Source of the DNA: an uncultured Eubacterium sp.
Lineage (GTDB): Bacteria > Bacillota > Clostridia > Oscillospirales > Acutalibacteraceae
Assembly: GCA_934512155.1 (NCBI GenBank)
Contig: CAKSWS010000004.1
Location: 12,423 to 76,422, forward strand
Reading direction: 5' to 3'
DNA: 64,000 nucleotides
Shown here: positions 18,475 through 27,788 of the stretch, piece by piece
Layout: every line of letters starts with the position of its first letter
Numbering within the stretch: position 1 is the stretch's first letter
Translations under genes and position numbers: made by a program
The notes under the pieces: generated by a model
What the model was told of the DNA's origin: nothing
The model's input: only the letters and a program-made list of their open reading frames with translations
Database searches by the model: none

Positions 18475-19803
18475 ATGAAAACTGTTGAATTTCAAACAAA
18501 ATGCGGAAAAATCAAAGGTATAGACGGTGAAAATTGCCTTGAATTCAGAGGCATAAAGTATGCAAATGCCAAGCGTTGGGAATATCCGCAAATTATCGAA
18601 AAGTGGCAGGGCGTTTTTGACGCAATATATTTTAAAGAATGTTCATATCAGCATCGTGGGTTTGATGATGATGCAACCGTTAACCCTTTTTATCATTATG
18701 AGTTTAGAGACGGTTTGGAGTTTACATACAGCGAAGATTGCCAATTTTTAAATATATACGCACCTAAAGAGGCAAAAAATTGCCCTGTTTTAATTTATAT
18801 TCACGGCGGCAGTTTTACAGGCGGCAGTTCAAACGAGGCACATATAAACGGCGAAAATTTTGCCAAAAACGGCGTGATTTTTGTTACAATTAATTATCGA
18901 CTTAATGCCTTTGGCTTTTGTTCACACCCTGATTTAACCGATGAAAACGGCGTGTGTGGTAATTTTGGACTTTTTGACCAATATGTTGCAATTAAATGGG
19001 TTAAAGAAAATATTGCGTCTTTTGGCGGAAATCCGAATAATATTGTACTTTCCGGTCAAAGTGCAGGTGCTATGAGTGTTGATATTCATCTTTCAAACCC
19101 TCTTTGCAAAGGTTGGTTTTCAGGTGCAATAATGATGAGCGGCGGCGGTATTCAGCGTTTTGCCGCAAAACCTTTAGAACCTGAAAAAACAAGGTCTTTT
19201 TGGGATAAAATTGTTGAAAATGCAGGGGTTAAAAGTATAGTCGAATTAAAGACGGCAGATAAAGAAGTGCTTTACCGTGCTTGGGATAAGGCGTGCAATG
19301 AAGATAAGGTTAAAAGCATGCTTTACACTTTGCCTGTTTGCGACGGAAAAATAATTACAAAATCAAATTTCAACAGTAAAACAATTCCTAAAATGCCTAA
19401 AATTTTAGGCATTACAAAAAATGATATGGTGCCTGCGGTTTTGCAGGCTATTGATAAAAAATGGGTTGCCTGTGATAAAAACAGCGATTGTTATGTTTAT
19501 TATTTTGCACGCAGCTTGCCCGGCGATGAAAAAGGTGCTTGGCATTCAAGCGATTTGCTTTATGCTTTTTCAACTCTTGATAAAAATTGGCGACCTTTTG
19601 AAGCCGTTGATTATGAAATTTCAAATCAACTTGCAAAATCTTTTATTGCTTTTGCAAAAAACGGTAATCCTAATTGCAATGCAATACCAAAGTGGAATCC
19701 GGGCACGGCTAAAGTTATGACTTTTTGCGAAAACACAAAGTTTGCGCATTGGAATAACCCTCAACTTTTAAAAAATACATTCCTTGGCGGAGCATCAATA
19801 TAA
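18475..19803 (+). CDS. Type-B carboxylesterase family protein
   Basis: 442 residues, alpha/beta hydrolase of the carboxylesterase-B family. Oxyanion-hole motif HGGSFTGGSS near residue 112, nucleophile elbow GQSAGA near 197 (usually GESAGA), and the family's SEDCQFLNIY strand. A probable catalytic His lies near residue 363 (AWHSSDL). No signal peptide, so it acts in the cytoplasm. Between a symporter and a GH31 gene (TAATG overlap with the latter), a role in removing acyl groups from imported glycans is likely but inferred. Confidence 0.88.
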   Translation: MKTVEFQTKCGKIKGIDGENCLEFRGIKYANAKRWEYPQIIEKWQGVFDAIYFKECSYQHRGFDDDATVNPFYHYEFRDGLEFTYSEDCQFLNIYAPKEAKNCPVLIYIHGGSFTGGSSNEAHINGENFAKNGVIFVTINYRLNAFGFCSHPDLTDENGVCGNFGLFDQYVAIKWVKENIASFGGNPNNIVLSGQSAGAMSVDIHLSNPLCKGWFSGAIMMSGGGIQRFAAKPLEPEKTRSFWDKIVENAGVKSIVELKTADKEVLYRAWDKACNEDKVKSMLYTLPVCDGKIITKSNFNSKTIPKMPKILGITKNDMVPAVLQAIDKKWVACDKNSDCYVYYFARSLPGDEKGAWHSSDLLYAFSTLDKNWRPFEAVDYEISNQLAKSFIAFAKNGNPNCNAIPKWNPGTAKVMTFCENTKFAHWNNPQLLKNTFLGGASI

Positions 19804-22106
19804 TGAGATTTAATCATATTTTTAAACTTACAAACGAAAACAAAACCCACCGTGAATATAAGTGCAACAACGTTAATGTTAATATTGATTTTATAAGCGG
19901 CAGTGCTTTGCGTGTGGCTGTTTTTAACGATAATGCCGAAATGCTGCCGACTTTTACCGTAAATCCAAATAATAATTTGTCTGCATTTGGCAGAAGCAGA
20001 TTGTCTACAGACGGGTTTGACGGTGTTGTGCCGGTTGTTGAAAAATTTGAAAATAAAGAGCAATTTGTTCTTGATTGCGGCGTTACGATTGATTTGGATT
20101 TAAATAATTTTATCCTTTCTTACAGCAGAGATTCAAAATTTTTATTTGCCGACAGAGCGCCTCTTGCTTATAATTTTGAAGGTGAATTCGGAAATGGTTC
20201 TTATCATTACCTTACCCGGGAAGATGGAGAGAATATTTTCGGTCTTGGTGATAAAAGCGGGTTAATTAATAAAGCCGGTCAGGTTTATCGCATTGAAACG
20301 GCAGACAGTATGGGGTTTGACGCAGAAAAAACAGACCCTTTGTACAAACATGTTCCGTTTTATATTTGTGAAAATTCTGTTGGAACTTACGGTATTTATT
20401 ATGATACAACAGATACTTCTTTTGTTGATTTAGGCAGAGAAATTAATAATTATTACTGCCATTTTAAGTGTTTTAAAACAGATGATGATTGCTTGGTTTA
20501 TTATGTTTTCTTTGGCAACAAACTTTCTGTTTTACAGCAATATGCCCGTTTGTGCGGCAAGCAGGCTTTTCCGCCTAAATGGAGTTTTGATTATTGCGGC
20601 AGTACAATGGCATACACCGATGCGCCTGATGCACAAAATCAAATGCATGGTTTTTTGGATAAAATTAAAGACCTTGATTTAAGTTGCGGCGGTTTTTATC
20701 TTTCGTCGGGTTACACTTCCATAGGCAATTTGCGTTGCGTTTTTAATTGGAATTATGATAAGTTCCCTAATCCAAAGCAGTTTATTACCGATTATAATAA
20801 TGCCGGCGTTCATTTGATTCCAAACATTAAGCCCGCTTTTTTAACTTCGCATCCAATGTATAATGAGTTGGCTGAAAAAGGATTTTTTGTTAAAAATGCA
20901 GACGGCACACCTTATGTAACCCAGTTTTGGGATGGTGTGGGCAGTTATTTGGATTTTACTAATCCCGACGCCTTTGATTTTTGGGGCAGTCAGGTAACCG
21001 AAAAATTGCTTGATTTCGGAATTGACGCTACGTGGAATGATAATAACGAGTTTGATATTAAAGCTACAGACGCTGTTGCCGCAGGTTTTGGCAAAAAAGT
21101 GCCTGCATGCAAAATTCGCCCTATTTTAACTTATTTAATGGTGCTGTCTTCATACAAGGCACAAATGAAAAAATATCCTCAAAAGCGTCCGTTTTTATCT
21201 ACCAGAAGCGGAAACAGCGGCGTTCGCCGTTTGGCTCAAACTTGGTCGGGGGATAATTTTACTTCCTTTCACGATTTGCGTTTTTGTCATTATGTGGGAA
21301 TGACAATGTCCCTTTCCGGCTTTTATTTTTACGGCCATGATTTAGGCGGCTTTTCAGGTGAAATGCCTTCTGAAGAATTGCTTTTAAGGTGGATGCAACA
21401 CGGAGTTTTTGAACCTCGTTTTACAATTCATTCTTGGAACGGCGATGGTTCTGCTACTATGCCGTGGAGTTATGGAAGCGGTTTGTGCGGTGCAAAGGCA
21501 ATTTTAAGGCAGCGCAAAAGTTTAGTTCCTTATTTGTATAATTGTGCTTATAACAGCGTGGAAAACGACGTTCCCGTTCAGGCACCGCCGTATATTTATT
21601 ATGATGATGAAAATATAGATGTAAATACCGATTCGTTTATGCTGGGAAAAGATGTTTTGGCAGCCTGTGTACTTGATGAGGGTAAAACCCAAATATCTGT
21701 TTACCTGCCAAAAGGTGATGATTGGTATCTTAATGAAACAGGCAAGTTTTATTGCGGATCAAGTACGGTAAACGTTAATTTGCCGGCAGATAAGCCTGTG
21801 CCTTATTTTATTCGTTCAGGCTCTGTTTTCCCTGTTGATGAGGGCGAGTGTACATATAAATCCGCAGAAGAAGTTGTTTTTACCGTTTATCCTGTTAAAA
21901 GCGGAAGTTTTACATCTTGCTATTTTAATGATGACGGCGAGTCTTTTGAGTATTTAAAAAATAATTGCGTTAAATTAGAGTTTGATGTAGATTGTGATAA
22001 CGACAATGTAAATGTTGTTGTGAATAACAAAGGTAATATTAAAATTACTCCTAAAATCAAACTTGTTTCTACGGATTTACGCAAGTTGAATGTTACGGTA
22101 AAATAA
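19803..22106 (+). CDS. Glycoside hydrolase family 31
   Basis: 767 residues. An N-terminal beta domain (about 1-240) is followed by a GH31 barrel with FGIDATWNDNNEFD; the Asp in WND is the catalytic nucleophile. WSGDNFTSFHDLR contains the likely acid/base Asp. Beta-sandwich domains follow (VPYFIRSGSVFPV). Family members are alpha-glucosidases, alpha-xylosidases and related enzymes, and the sequence alone does not decide which. No signal peptide, so cytoplasmic. The start codon overlaps the esterase stop by one base, so translation is coupled. Confidence 0.92.
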   Translation: MRFNHIFKLTNENKTHREYKCNNVNVNIDFISGSALRVAVFNDNAEMLPTFTVNPNNNLSAFGRSRLSTDGFDGVVPVVEKFENKEQFVLDCGVTIDLDLNNFILSYSRDSKFLFADRAPLAYNFEGEFGNGSYHYLTREDGENIFGLGDKSGLINKAGQVYRIETADSMGFDAEKTDPLYKHVPFYICENSVGTYGIYYDTTDTSFVDLGREINNYYCHFKCFKTDDDCLVYYVFFGNKLSVLQQYARLCGKQAFPPKWSFDYCGSTMAYTDAPDAQNQMHGFLDKIKDLDLSCGGFYLSSGYTSIGNLRCVFNWNYDKFPNPKQFITDYNNAGVHLIPNIKPAFLTSHPMYNELAEKGFFVKNADGTPYVTQFWDGVGSYLDFTNPDAFDFWGSQVTEKLLDFGIDATWNDNNEFDIKATDAVAAGFGKKVPACKIRPILTYLMVLSSYKAQMKKYPQKRPFLSTRSGNSGVRRLAQTWSGDNFTSFHDLRFCHYVGMTMSLSGFYFYGHDLGGFSGEMPSEELLLRWMQHGVFEPRFTIHSWNGDGSATMPWSYGSGLCGAKAILRQRKSLVPYLYNCAYNSVENDVPVQAPPYIYYDDENIDVNTDSFMLGKDVLAACVLDEGKTQISVYLPKGDDWYLNETGKFYCGSSTVNVNLPADKPVPYFIRSGSVFPVDEGECTYKSAEEVVFTVYPVKSGSFTSCYFNDDGESFEYLKNNCVKLEFDVDCDNDNVNVVVNNKGNIKITPKIKLVSTDLRKLNVTVK

Positions 22107-22111
22107 ATTAA

Positions 22112-22140
22112 CCCCGATGCTCGGCATCGGGGCTTTTGCT
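22112..22140 (+). terminator. Terminator of the GH31 operon
   Basis: Perfect 9-base GC-rich stem (22112-22120 / 22124-22132) followed by a T-rich run. Confidence 0.85.
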
Positions 22141-22236
22141 TTTCGTAAAGTCTTATGCTGCTTTTAAAACAATATTCAAAATCATAATTACCAATTTGTA
22201 TTTGTAACAGCAAATAAATTTAAAAATTTAATTCTG

Positions 22237-22265
22237 TTGACTTTTTTGCTTAAATTTTGTATCAT
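22237..22265 (+). promoter_or_regulatory. Promoter of the GH16 gene
   Basis: -35 TTGACT (22237-22242), 17-base spacer, -10 TATCAT (22260-22265). Confidence 0.65.
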
Positions 22266-22322
22266 AAAACAAGCGTTTGTTGTGCGATTTGCACAATTTA
22301 ATACTTTTTAGGATGGGGTAAA

Positions 22323-23369
22323 ATGAAAAAGATTATCTCTGTTTTAATGTGCATTGTCGTTATTTTTGGCACTGTGTTAAGTTTTTCGTCTTGTTCAAAA
22401 CATAAACAGGATGAAAGCTGGAAAAACGACGGTTCTTATGATTTAACTGTTCCGACAGTGGGTGAAAACGGTTGGTATCTTGTTTTTGAAGATGATTTTG
22501 AAGGAAATGCGTTAAATCAAAATATTAAATTTGGTGAAAATTATGTGGGTAATACCGATATTTGGACTTATTCGCCTCACGCAATCAGGTGGGCAAGTAA
22601 TGATGAGGATAAGCCGGAGCAGGCTTGTTATTGGTGCCCTGAACTTGTGGAAGTGGAAAATTCAAATTTAATTATTCATTCTCGCTATGAAAGTAACCAC
22701 ACTTGTGATGGAGATTGTCCTAAAGCCGGCAGATTTACAGGCGGTATAGAAACAAGAAAAATTGTTGGTGATAATAGCAATAATAAAGGTACAAATGACG
22801 AAATGCTGTTTTCACAGGCGTTCGGTTATTTTGAGTGTAAAGTTAATTTTTCAAATTCAAATGGATTGTGGTCTGCCTTTTGGCTTCAGTCATCCAATAT
22901 GCGCCAAGTAGGCAATCAGGGTGAAGACGGTACTGAAATTGACGTTTATGAAAGTGCTTTTATAAACAGCAAAACCCCAAAAATGGGTCATGCCCTTTTG
23001 TGGGACGGATACGGTAAAAGTGCAAAAAGCTCACCGTATATTACCGATTTAACACAAAATTTGTATGACGGCTACCACATATTTGCGCTTAAATGGACTC
23101 CGGAATATTACGTTTTTTATATTGACGGTGTTCCCACTTGGGCAACTAAAGACGGTGATGTTTCAAAGGTTCGTGAATTTTTGCGCTTAACTGTTGAAAT
23201 TGATGCAGGGGACGGTTGGGGTCCTCACGGTCAAAAAATCGGCAAGTTTGATGACAGTACGCCGGCAAACGATTTTCTTGTTGATTATGTAAAGGTTTAT
23301 CAAAATTCTGCTTTTGAGCAGGAAGTTAAGGCTGATGATTATTACAGCGGCACTTTTGATTTAGATTAA
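22323..23369 (+). CDS. Glycoside hydrolase family 16 lipoprotein
   Basis: 348 residues. Signal peptide with lipobox (SFSSC, Cys near residue 24), so it is a cell-surface lipoprotein. The GH16 catalytic motif appears as TEIDVYESA: the two Glu of E-[ILV]-D-x-x-E are the nucleophile and acid/base. It also has GLWSAFWLQSS and HIFALKWTPEYYVFYIDG. GH16 enzymes cut beta-1,3/1,4-glucans, xyloglucan, agar-type galactans and others. The strong ribosome site GGATGGGG precedes ATG 22323. It starts a probable two-gene unit with the GH36 gene 30 bases downstream. Confidence 0.92.
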   Translation: MKKIISVLMCIVVIFGTVLSFSSCSKHKQDESWKNDGSYDLTVPTVGENGWYLVFEDDFEGNALNQNIKFGENYVGNTDIWTYSPHAIRWASNDEDKPEQACYWCPELVEVENSNLIIHSRYESNHTCDGDCPKAGRFTGGIETRKIVGDNSNNKGTNDEMLFSQAFGYFECKVNFSNSNGLWSAFWLQSSNMRQVGNQGEDGTEIDVYESAFINSKTPKMGHALLWDGYGKSAKSSPYITDLTQNLYDGYHIFALKWTPEYYVFYIDGVPTWATKDGDVSKVREFLRLTVEIDAGDGWGPHGQKIGKFDDSTPANDFLVDYVKVYQNSAFEQEVKADDYYSGTFDLD

Positions 23370-23399
23370 TGAAAGGCAGGCTAAGCCTGATTTTGTGTT

Positions 23400-25049
23400 A
23401 TGTTTAAATATTATTTTGAATATGAATGCGATGGCAGAACTTTCACTTCAAGGGCAGAGAAAAATGCTGCATTCGATATAGTTTCATCTTATGAAAACGG
23501 TAGGTTAACCGTTGATTTATGCCCAAAGGAAAAAATTTCGTTTAAAGCATTTAAAATCACTTTCAATTATGATTTTAAATCTTCTTCAAAAATATTTGTT
23601 AACGGCTATCAGTCTTGGACGGACAGTAGGGAATATGCCGTAAATGAAAAAATGGATTTGCTTAACATCGTTAACGAATTTGCTCTTAAAACATCAATAA
23701 ATAAGAATACGGGCGTGGGCAGGTCAGGCGATTTGTTCTTTTGCAAACACCCTAAAAACGCAGGCGAATTTTACGGCTATTCTTACGGTTATGTTCGCTT
23801 TGGCTCGTGTGTGGATTTATTTGCTTCTTTAAGCGAACGTTCAGGTTATACAATTATAAGATTTGATGTAAATAATAAAAAAATTACTATTGAAAAAGAT
23901 TTGCAGGGCGTTGAATATTCGGCAAAAGAAAGAGTTGTTGATTTTGTTAATATTAAAGGCGAATATGATGAAGTGTTTGACCGCTGGTTTGAACTTATGC
24001 ATATTGATTGTTGCCAAAAGGAAAGAATGTGCGGTTATACCACTTGGTATAATTATTACGGTAACATTAATGAAGAAATAGTAGAGCGAGATTTAAATTC
24101 CATTTCAAAACTTGATGATAAAATTGATATTTTTCAAATAGACGACGGTTATCAAAAAGCAATCGGTGATTGGCTTAATACAAACGTTGCAAGATTTCCG
24201 AATTCTATGAAACATACTGCTGATTTAATTCACAGTCATAATATGAAGGCAGGGCTGTGGCTTGCACCCTTCGGTGCCACAAAGCAATCGTTTATTTACA
24301 AGGAACATCCTGATTGGCTTGTAAAAGATGAAAACGGTAAGCCGGTGATTGCCGGGGTAAACTGGGGCAGATTTTATGCTGTTGATTTTCTTAATGATGA
24401 AGCAGCAAAGTATATTCGTCATGTGTTTGATGTTGTTTTAAATCAGTGGGGGTTTGACATGGTTAAGCTTGATTTTCTTTATGCCGCCTGCATTACCCCA
24501 AGAAATAACAAAAGCCGTGGCAGGCTTATGTGTGAAGCAATGGATTTTATTCGTGATTGCGTTGGCGATAAATTAATTTTAGGTTGTGGCGTGCCATTAA
24601 TGCCCGCCTTCGGAAAAGTGGACTTTTGCCGTGTTGGGGCAGATGTTTGCCTTGATTGGAAGTTTAATAAAATGGGTGTTAGGGAAGACGTGAGCACGGC
24701 AAATACAGTTAATTGCACTGTGTTTAGGCGTGGCTTAAACGGCAGAGGATTTATGAATGACCCTGATGTTTTTCTTCTTCGTGATGAAAATACGAAGCTC
24801 ACTTTTGAACAGCGAAAGTTGCTTGCACAAATTAATTCTGTTTTTGGCAGTTTGCTTTTCGTTTCCGATAATGTTGCAAATTATAATGAATTGCAAAAGC
24901 AGGCGTTTTCAAATGCGGTTCGTAAAAAAGATATTAAAATAGAAAGTGCCGAAATTGTTGAAAAAGATGTTATAAGTGCCGTTTATTATGAAAACGGAGT
25001 TAAACATCAAATGAAATTTAATTATAAAAACGGCAAATCGTATATTTAA
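23400..25049 (+). CDS. Glycoside hydrolase family 36 (alpha-galactosidase-like)
   Basis: 549 residues, cytoplasmic. GH36 signatures: GYTTWYNYYGNINEE near residue 204, FQIDDGYQ near 243, GLWLAPF near 285, nucleophile Asp in DMVKLDFLYA near 357, and CRVGADV near 413 with the probable acid/base Asp. Members release alpha-linked galactose or N-acetylgalactosamine. It is somewhat short for the family (typically about 700 residues) because the N-terminal sandwich is compact. There is no clear ribosome site before ATG 23400; a small hairpin (CAGGC/GCCTG) lies in the 30-base gap after the GH16 gene. Confidence 0.88.
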   Translation: MFKYYFEYECDGRTFTSRAEKNAAFDIVSSYENGRLTVDLCPKEKISFKAFKITFNYDFKSSSKIFVNGYQSWTDSREYAVNEKMDLLNIVNEFALKTSINKNTGVGRSGDLFFCKHPKNAGEFYGYSYGYVRFGSCVDLFASLSERSGYTIIRFDVNNKKITIEKDLQGVEYSAKERVVDFVNIKGEYDEVFDRWFELMHIDCCQKERMCGYTTWYNYYGNINEEIVERDLNSISKLDDKIDIFQIDDGYQKAIGDWLNTNVARFPNSMKHTADLIHSHNMKAGLWLAPFGATKQSFIYKEHPDWLVKDENGKPVIAGVNWGRFYAVDFLNDEAAKYIRHVFDVVLNQWGFDMVKLDFLYAACITPRNNKSRGRLMCEAMDFIRDCVGDKLILGCGVPLMPAFGKVDFCRVGADVCLDWKFNKMGVREDVSTANTVNCTVFRRGLNGRGFMNDPDVFLLRDENTKLTFEQRKLLAQINSVFGSLLFVSDNVANYNELQKQAFSNAVRKKDIKIESAEIVEKDVISAVYYENGVKHQMKFNYKNGKSYI

Positions 25050-25063
25050 CGTTACATAATATG

Positions 25064-25095
25064 AAAAGGACTTATACCGATGTATAAGTCCTTTT
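25064..25095. terminator. Bidirectional terminator between GH36 and GH95 genes
   Basis: Perfect 13-base stem (25064-25076 / 25083-25095) with A-run and T-run ends, between two convergent genes. Confidence 0.85.
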
Positions 25096-25098
25096 TGT

Positions 25099-27768
25099 TT
25101 AGAATTTGATTTCTTTGCTTTCGCCTTTTTTAAATTCAACAGGTTTTGTTGAACCGTTATAAGAAATATTAAGTGTTTGGTCAATTTCCGATGTGATTAC
25201 GGCAGAAACACTGTTTGCTTTTTTATCCCAGCTTAAATTTGTAATAACAGCCCTGTTGCGTGTTCGCACACCTGTTATTGTTCCGCTGTTAAATCCGCTT
25301 TCAGGTAAAGCCGGCAACAATTCAATGGTGTTGTTGTGTGAATAAACAAGCGATTCATTTACAATTCCAAGGTAACCTATGGCAAAGTCGGTGCAGTAGC
25401 AACTGCCTTGGTCGTAATCGTGGTTTGTCATCAGTGAATCATATCTTATTTTATGGTTCATCAAGTTAAGTAACGCATCGGTTAAGGCAGTCGAATCTTT
25501 AAGTCTTGCTGCAATAAGCGAACGATGCACCAGTGCGTGCGACGCTTCGTTTTCGCTTTGTCTGTTTGCTATTGCCTGCTTGCATGCACTTGTAAGTTCT
25601 TCGTTGTCTTGGGTTTCAAACAACGGCCATACTCCATATAAGTGGCTTAAATGGCGGTGTTCATTGTTTTCTTCAAAAGCAGTTGTTGCCCATTCCTTTA
25701 ATGCACCTGTTTCGTCATAAAGATACGGCGGTAGTTTGCTTTCAATATATTGCCATTGTGATACATCTGCCGTTGGGTCTACATCATTAATAACCTTGAT
25801 AAGCATATTCATGTTATCTCGGCAGGCGGCAATGTCTATTGCACAGTTTGCGTCTGATGGGCTATTGTAGTTTGCCGGGTTGTTTTCAGGTGAATAGCTT
25901 GGCAAAATGCAATATGTTTCATCATTTTTAAGTTCTGTTTTGCCTGCTTCATAATGAATTGAACCTTCTGCGGCAGTGTAATATTCAGGTGTTAAAAGCT
26001 GCTTCCAATAGTTTGCCGCTTTTGTAAGCAACGGGTAAAGAACATCCTCTTCAAGCCTTAAATATCCTCTGCTTTCAATTTCGGCAATTTGCTCGGTTGT
26101 TAAATCTTCTTCGTTAACCGATAAAACAGATTTTAAATCATTTAAATTAAATTCGTCGCTTAGCGGAATGTTAATATTTCCGTAGGTTTCAAGTGTTTCG
26201 TAAAGGGGCTGAATCATCCAAGATGTGCCTGCATTCCAATATCTAAATGGGTAAGGGTAGCAGGTTTCTGTTATAACTGCCTTATCGCCGTCTGTATTTA
26301 CAGGCGCTTGAATTGCGTTTGTAAATCCGTGGGTTGCAAATGCATTTTCTTCCCAATCCGGCAGCTGGCGAAGAATAAAGTAAGTATAGCCAATGGGTGA
26401 ACTTTTAATGTTGCCTGTGTTCATTGAAGATGTTTGCAGGTTAACATTTGCATCCATAGTATATTTACTACCCCAGCCTGTGTTCCATTCACCTGTCCAC
26501 ATACCGTAAAGCCTGCTTGTGGAATATCCGCTGCAACACAGGTATGCGTATCTGCCTGCGTAATATGTTCTTTGGGCAAGGGCGGCGTTAATTTCTTTTT
26601 TGCCCTTTTGTTCGTTAAGCAGTTTGTCGTTTGACTCGTAATTATTTTCATCTAATGTAAGTGTTACGGCGTCAAATTGCGGTTTGTAAATTGCTAAATG
26701 GTTTTGTAATGCACTGTTGTAGTCAAATTTGCTGTTATCTTCGTATGTGTTTACAATTTTTTCTAATTTTTCAACTGTTGAATTTAAAATTTCAAAATCA
26801 TTTTGGCTTTCAAATTTGTTGTAATCGCCTAAATTATACGTTCTGTCGCTTATCGTAATAAGGTAAACATCATCTGCGTTTGTTATTTTAATGCCGCTGT
26901 TTTCACCGCTGAATTGTGTTTCCTCAGTCTTTTTGTTAATGTTTGTTTTTTCTTTTGTTCCGCCATTTGTAATGACGTATGTAACTGTTGCAAATCCACC
27001 GTCTTTAAGCTCGCTGTTTTCATAATTGGGGTAGTGGGCAACAAGGGCAAGGTAATTGCAGTTGTTGTCGGTAATTTTTTTGTATTTTAAATTTGCTTCG
27101 TCACTTTCGCCAAAATTTGCAATAGTAGACAGGTCGTCAAAAGTTAGCGTTAAATTAAGCTTTGCACCGTTTGATGATGATGAAAGTTTTGTTATAACGG
27201 CTCCGTCTGCCATTGATGTAAATGATGTTCTGTTCCAGGTGCCGTTTTTATCTGTAAATTGCACGCCAACCTGTGATGTTTCATAATCTGTGTAGCGAAC
27301 ATAATTTGTGTCATTTGCCTTGGGGGCGGAAATTCTTAATTGACCGCCTGGGTGGTAACGGTAAACATCATCATAGCTTGCATTGTCAACAATATCTTCG
27401 CCTTTAACAATGTTTTGTTTAACTGTTTCAAGTTCATTATATGTTTCGGGGCAGGTGCGTCTGTTTTCATTAGGCATAATAAAATGCATGTTTTGAAAAA
27501 TAAACGTGTCTTCATAAGGTGCGCCGCTTGTAATAAAGCCTTGCAGTCCGTTGCCGGAAACCATGCCTTGTCGCCAGCTTTTTGTTTTGTTCCTTTTTGA
27601 ATCTTTTAATTTTGTGTATTCGTTACTGTATGAGATTTTTGATAAATCTGTAAATAACGATTGAATTTCTGCGTTATCTGGTTTGTTTGTTAAGGAACAT
27701 GCCGTTGCTGAAAATGCAATTATTGCACAAAGCAACAGTGCAAAAAGTTGTTTTAAATGTTTTTTCAT
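25099..27768 (-). CDS. Glycoside hydrolase family 95 lipoprotein
   Basis: 889 residues. Lipoprotein signal peptide (FSATAC, Cys near residue 24), so surface anchored. GH95 features: an N-terminal beta-sandwich with W-RQGMVSGNGLQGF, an (alpha/alpha)6 barrel containing MWTGEWNTGWGSKYTMDANVN, the PSYSPENN segment, and RHLSHLYGVWP near the barrel end. Family members are mainly alpha-1,2-L-fucosidases, some alpha-L-galactosidases. It points to fucosylated plant or host glycans as substrates. It follows a nucleotidyltransferase gene by 20 bases and has AAAGGT before ATG 27768. Confidence 0.92.
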   Translation of the reverse strand: MKKHLKQLFALLLCAIIAFSATACSLTNKPDNAEIQSLFTDLSKISYSNEYTKLKDSKRNKTKSWRQGMVSGNGLQGFITSGAPYEDTFIFQNMHFIMPNENRRTCPETYNELETVKQNIVKGEDIVDNASYDDVYRYHPGGQLRISAPKANDTNYVRYTDYETSQVGVQFTDKNGTWNRTSFTSMADGAVITKLSSSSNGAKLNLTLTFDDLSTIANFGESDEANLKYKKITDNNCNYLALVAHYPNYENSELKDGGFATVTYVITNGGTKEKTNINKKTEETQFSGENSGIKITNADDVYLITISDRTYNLGDYNKFESQNDFEILNSTVEKLEKIVNTYEDNSKFDYNSALQNHLAIYKPQFDAVTLTLDENNYESNDKLLNEQKGKKEINAALAQRTYYAGRYAYLCCSGYSTSRLYGMWTGEWNTGWGSKYTMDANVNLQTSSMNTGNIKSSPIGYTYFILRQLPDWEENAFATHGFTNAIQAPVNTDGDKAVITETCYPYPFRYWNAGTSWMIQPLYETLETYGNINIPLSDEFNLNDLKSVLSVNEEDLTTEQIAEIESRGYLRLEEDVLYPLLTKAANYWKQLLTPEYYTAAEGSIHYEAGKTELKNDETYCILPSYSPENNPANYNSPSDANCAIDIAACRDNMNMLIKVINDVDPTADVSQWQYIESKLPPYLYDETGALKEWATTAFEENNEHRHLSHLYGVWPLFETQDNEELTSACKQAIANRQSENEASHALVHRSLIAARLKDSTALTDALLNLMNHKIRYDSLMTNHDYDQGSCYCTDFAIGYLGIVNESLVYSHNNTIELLPALPESGFNSGTITGVRTRNRAVITNLSWDKKANSVSAVITSEIDQTLNISYNGSTKPVEFKKGESKEIKF

Positions 27769-27788
27769 GTTTTTATACCTTTCATAGA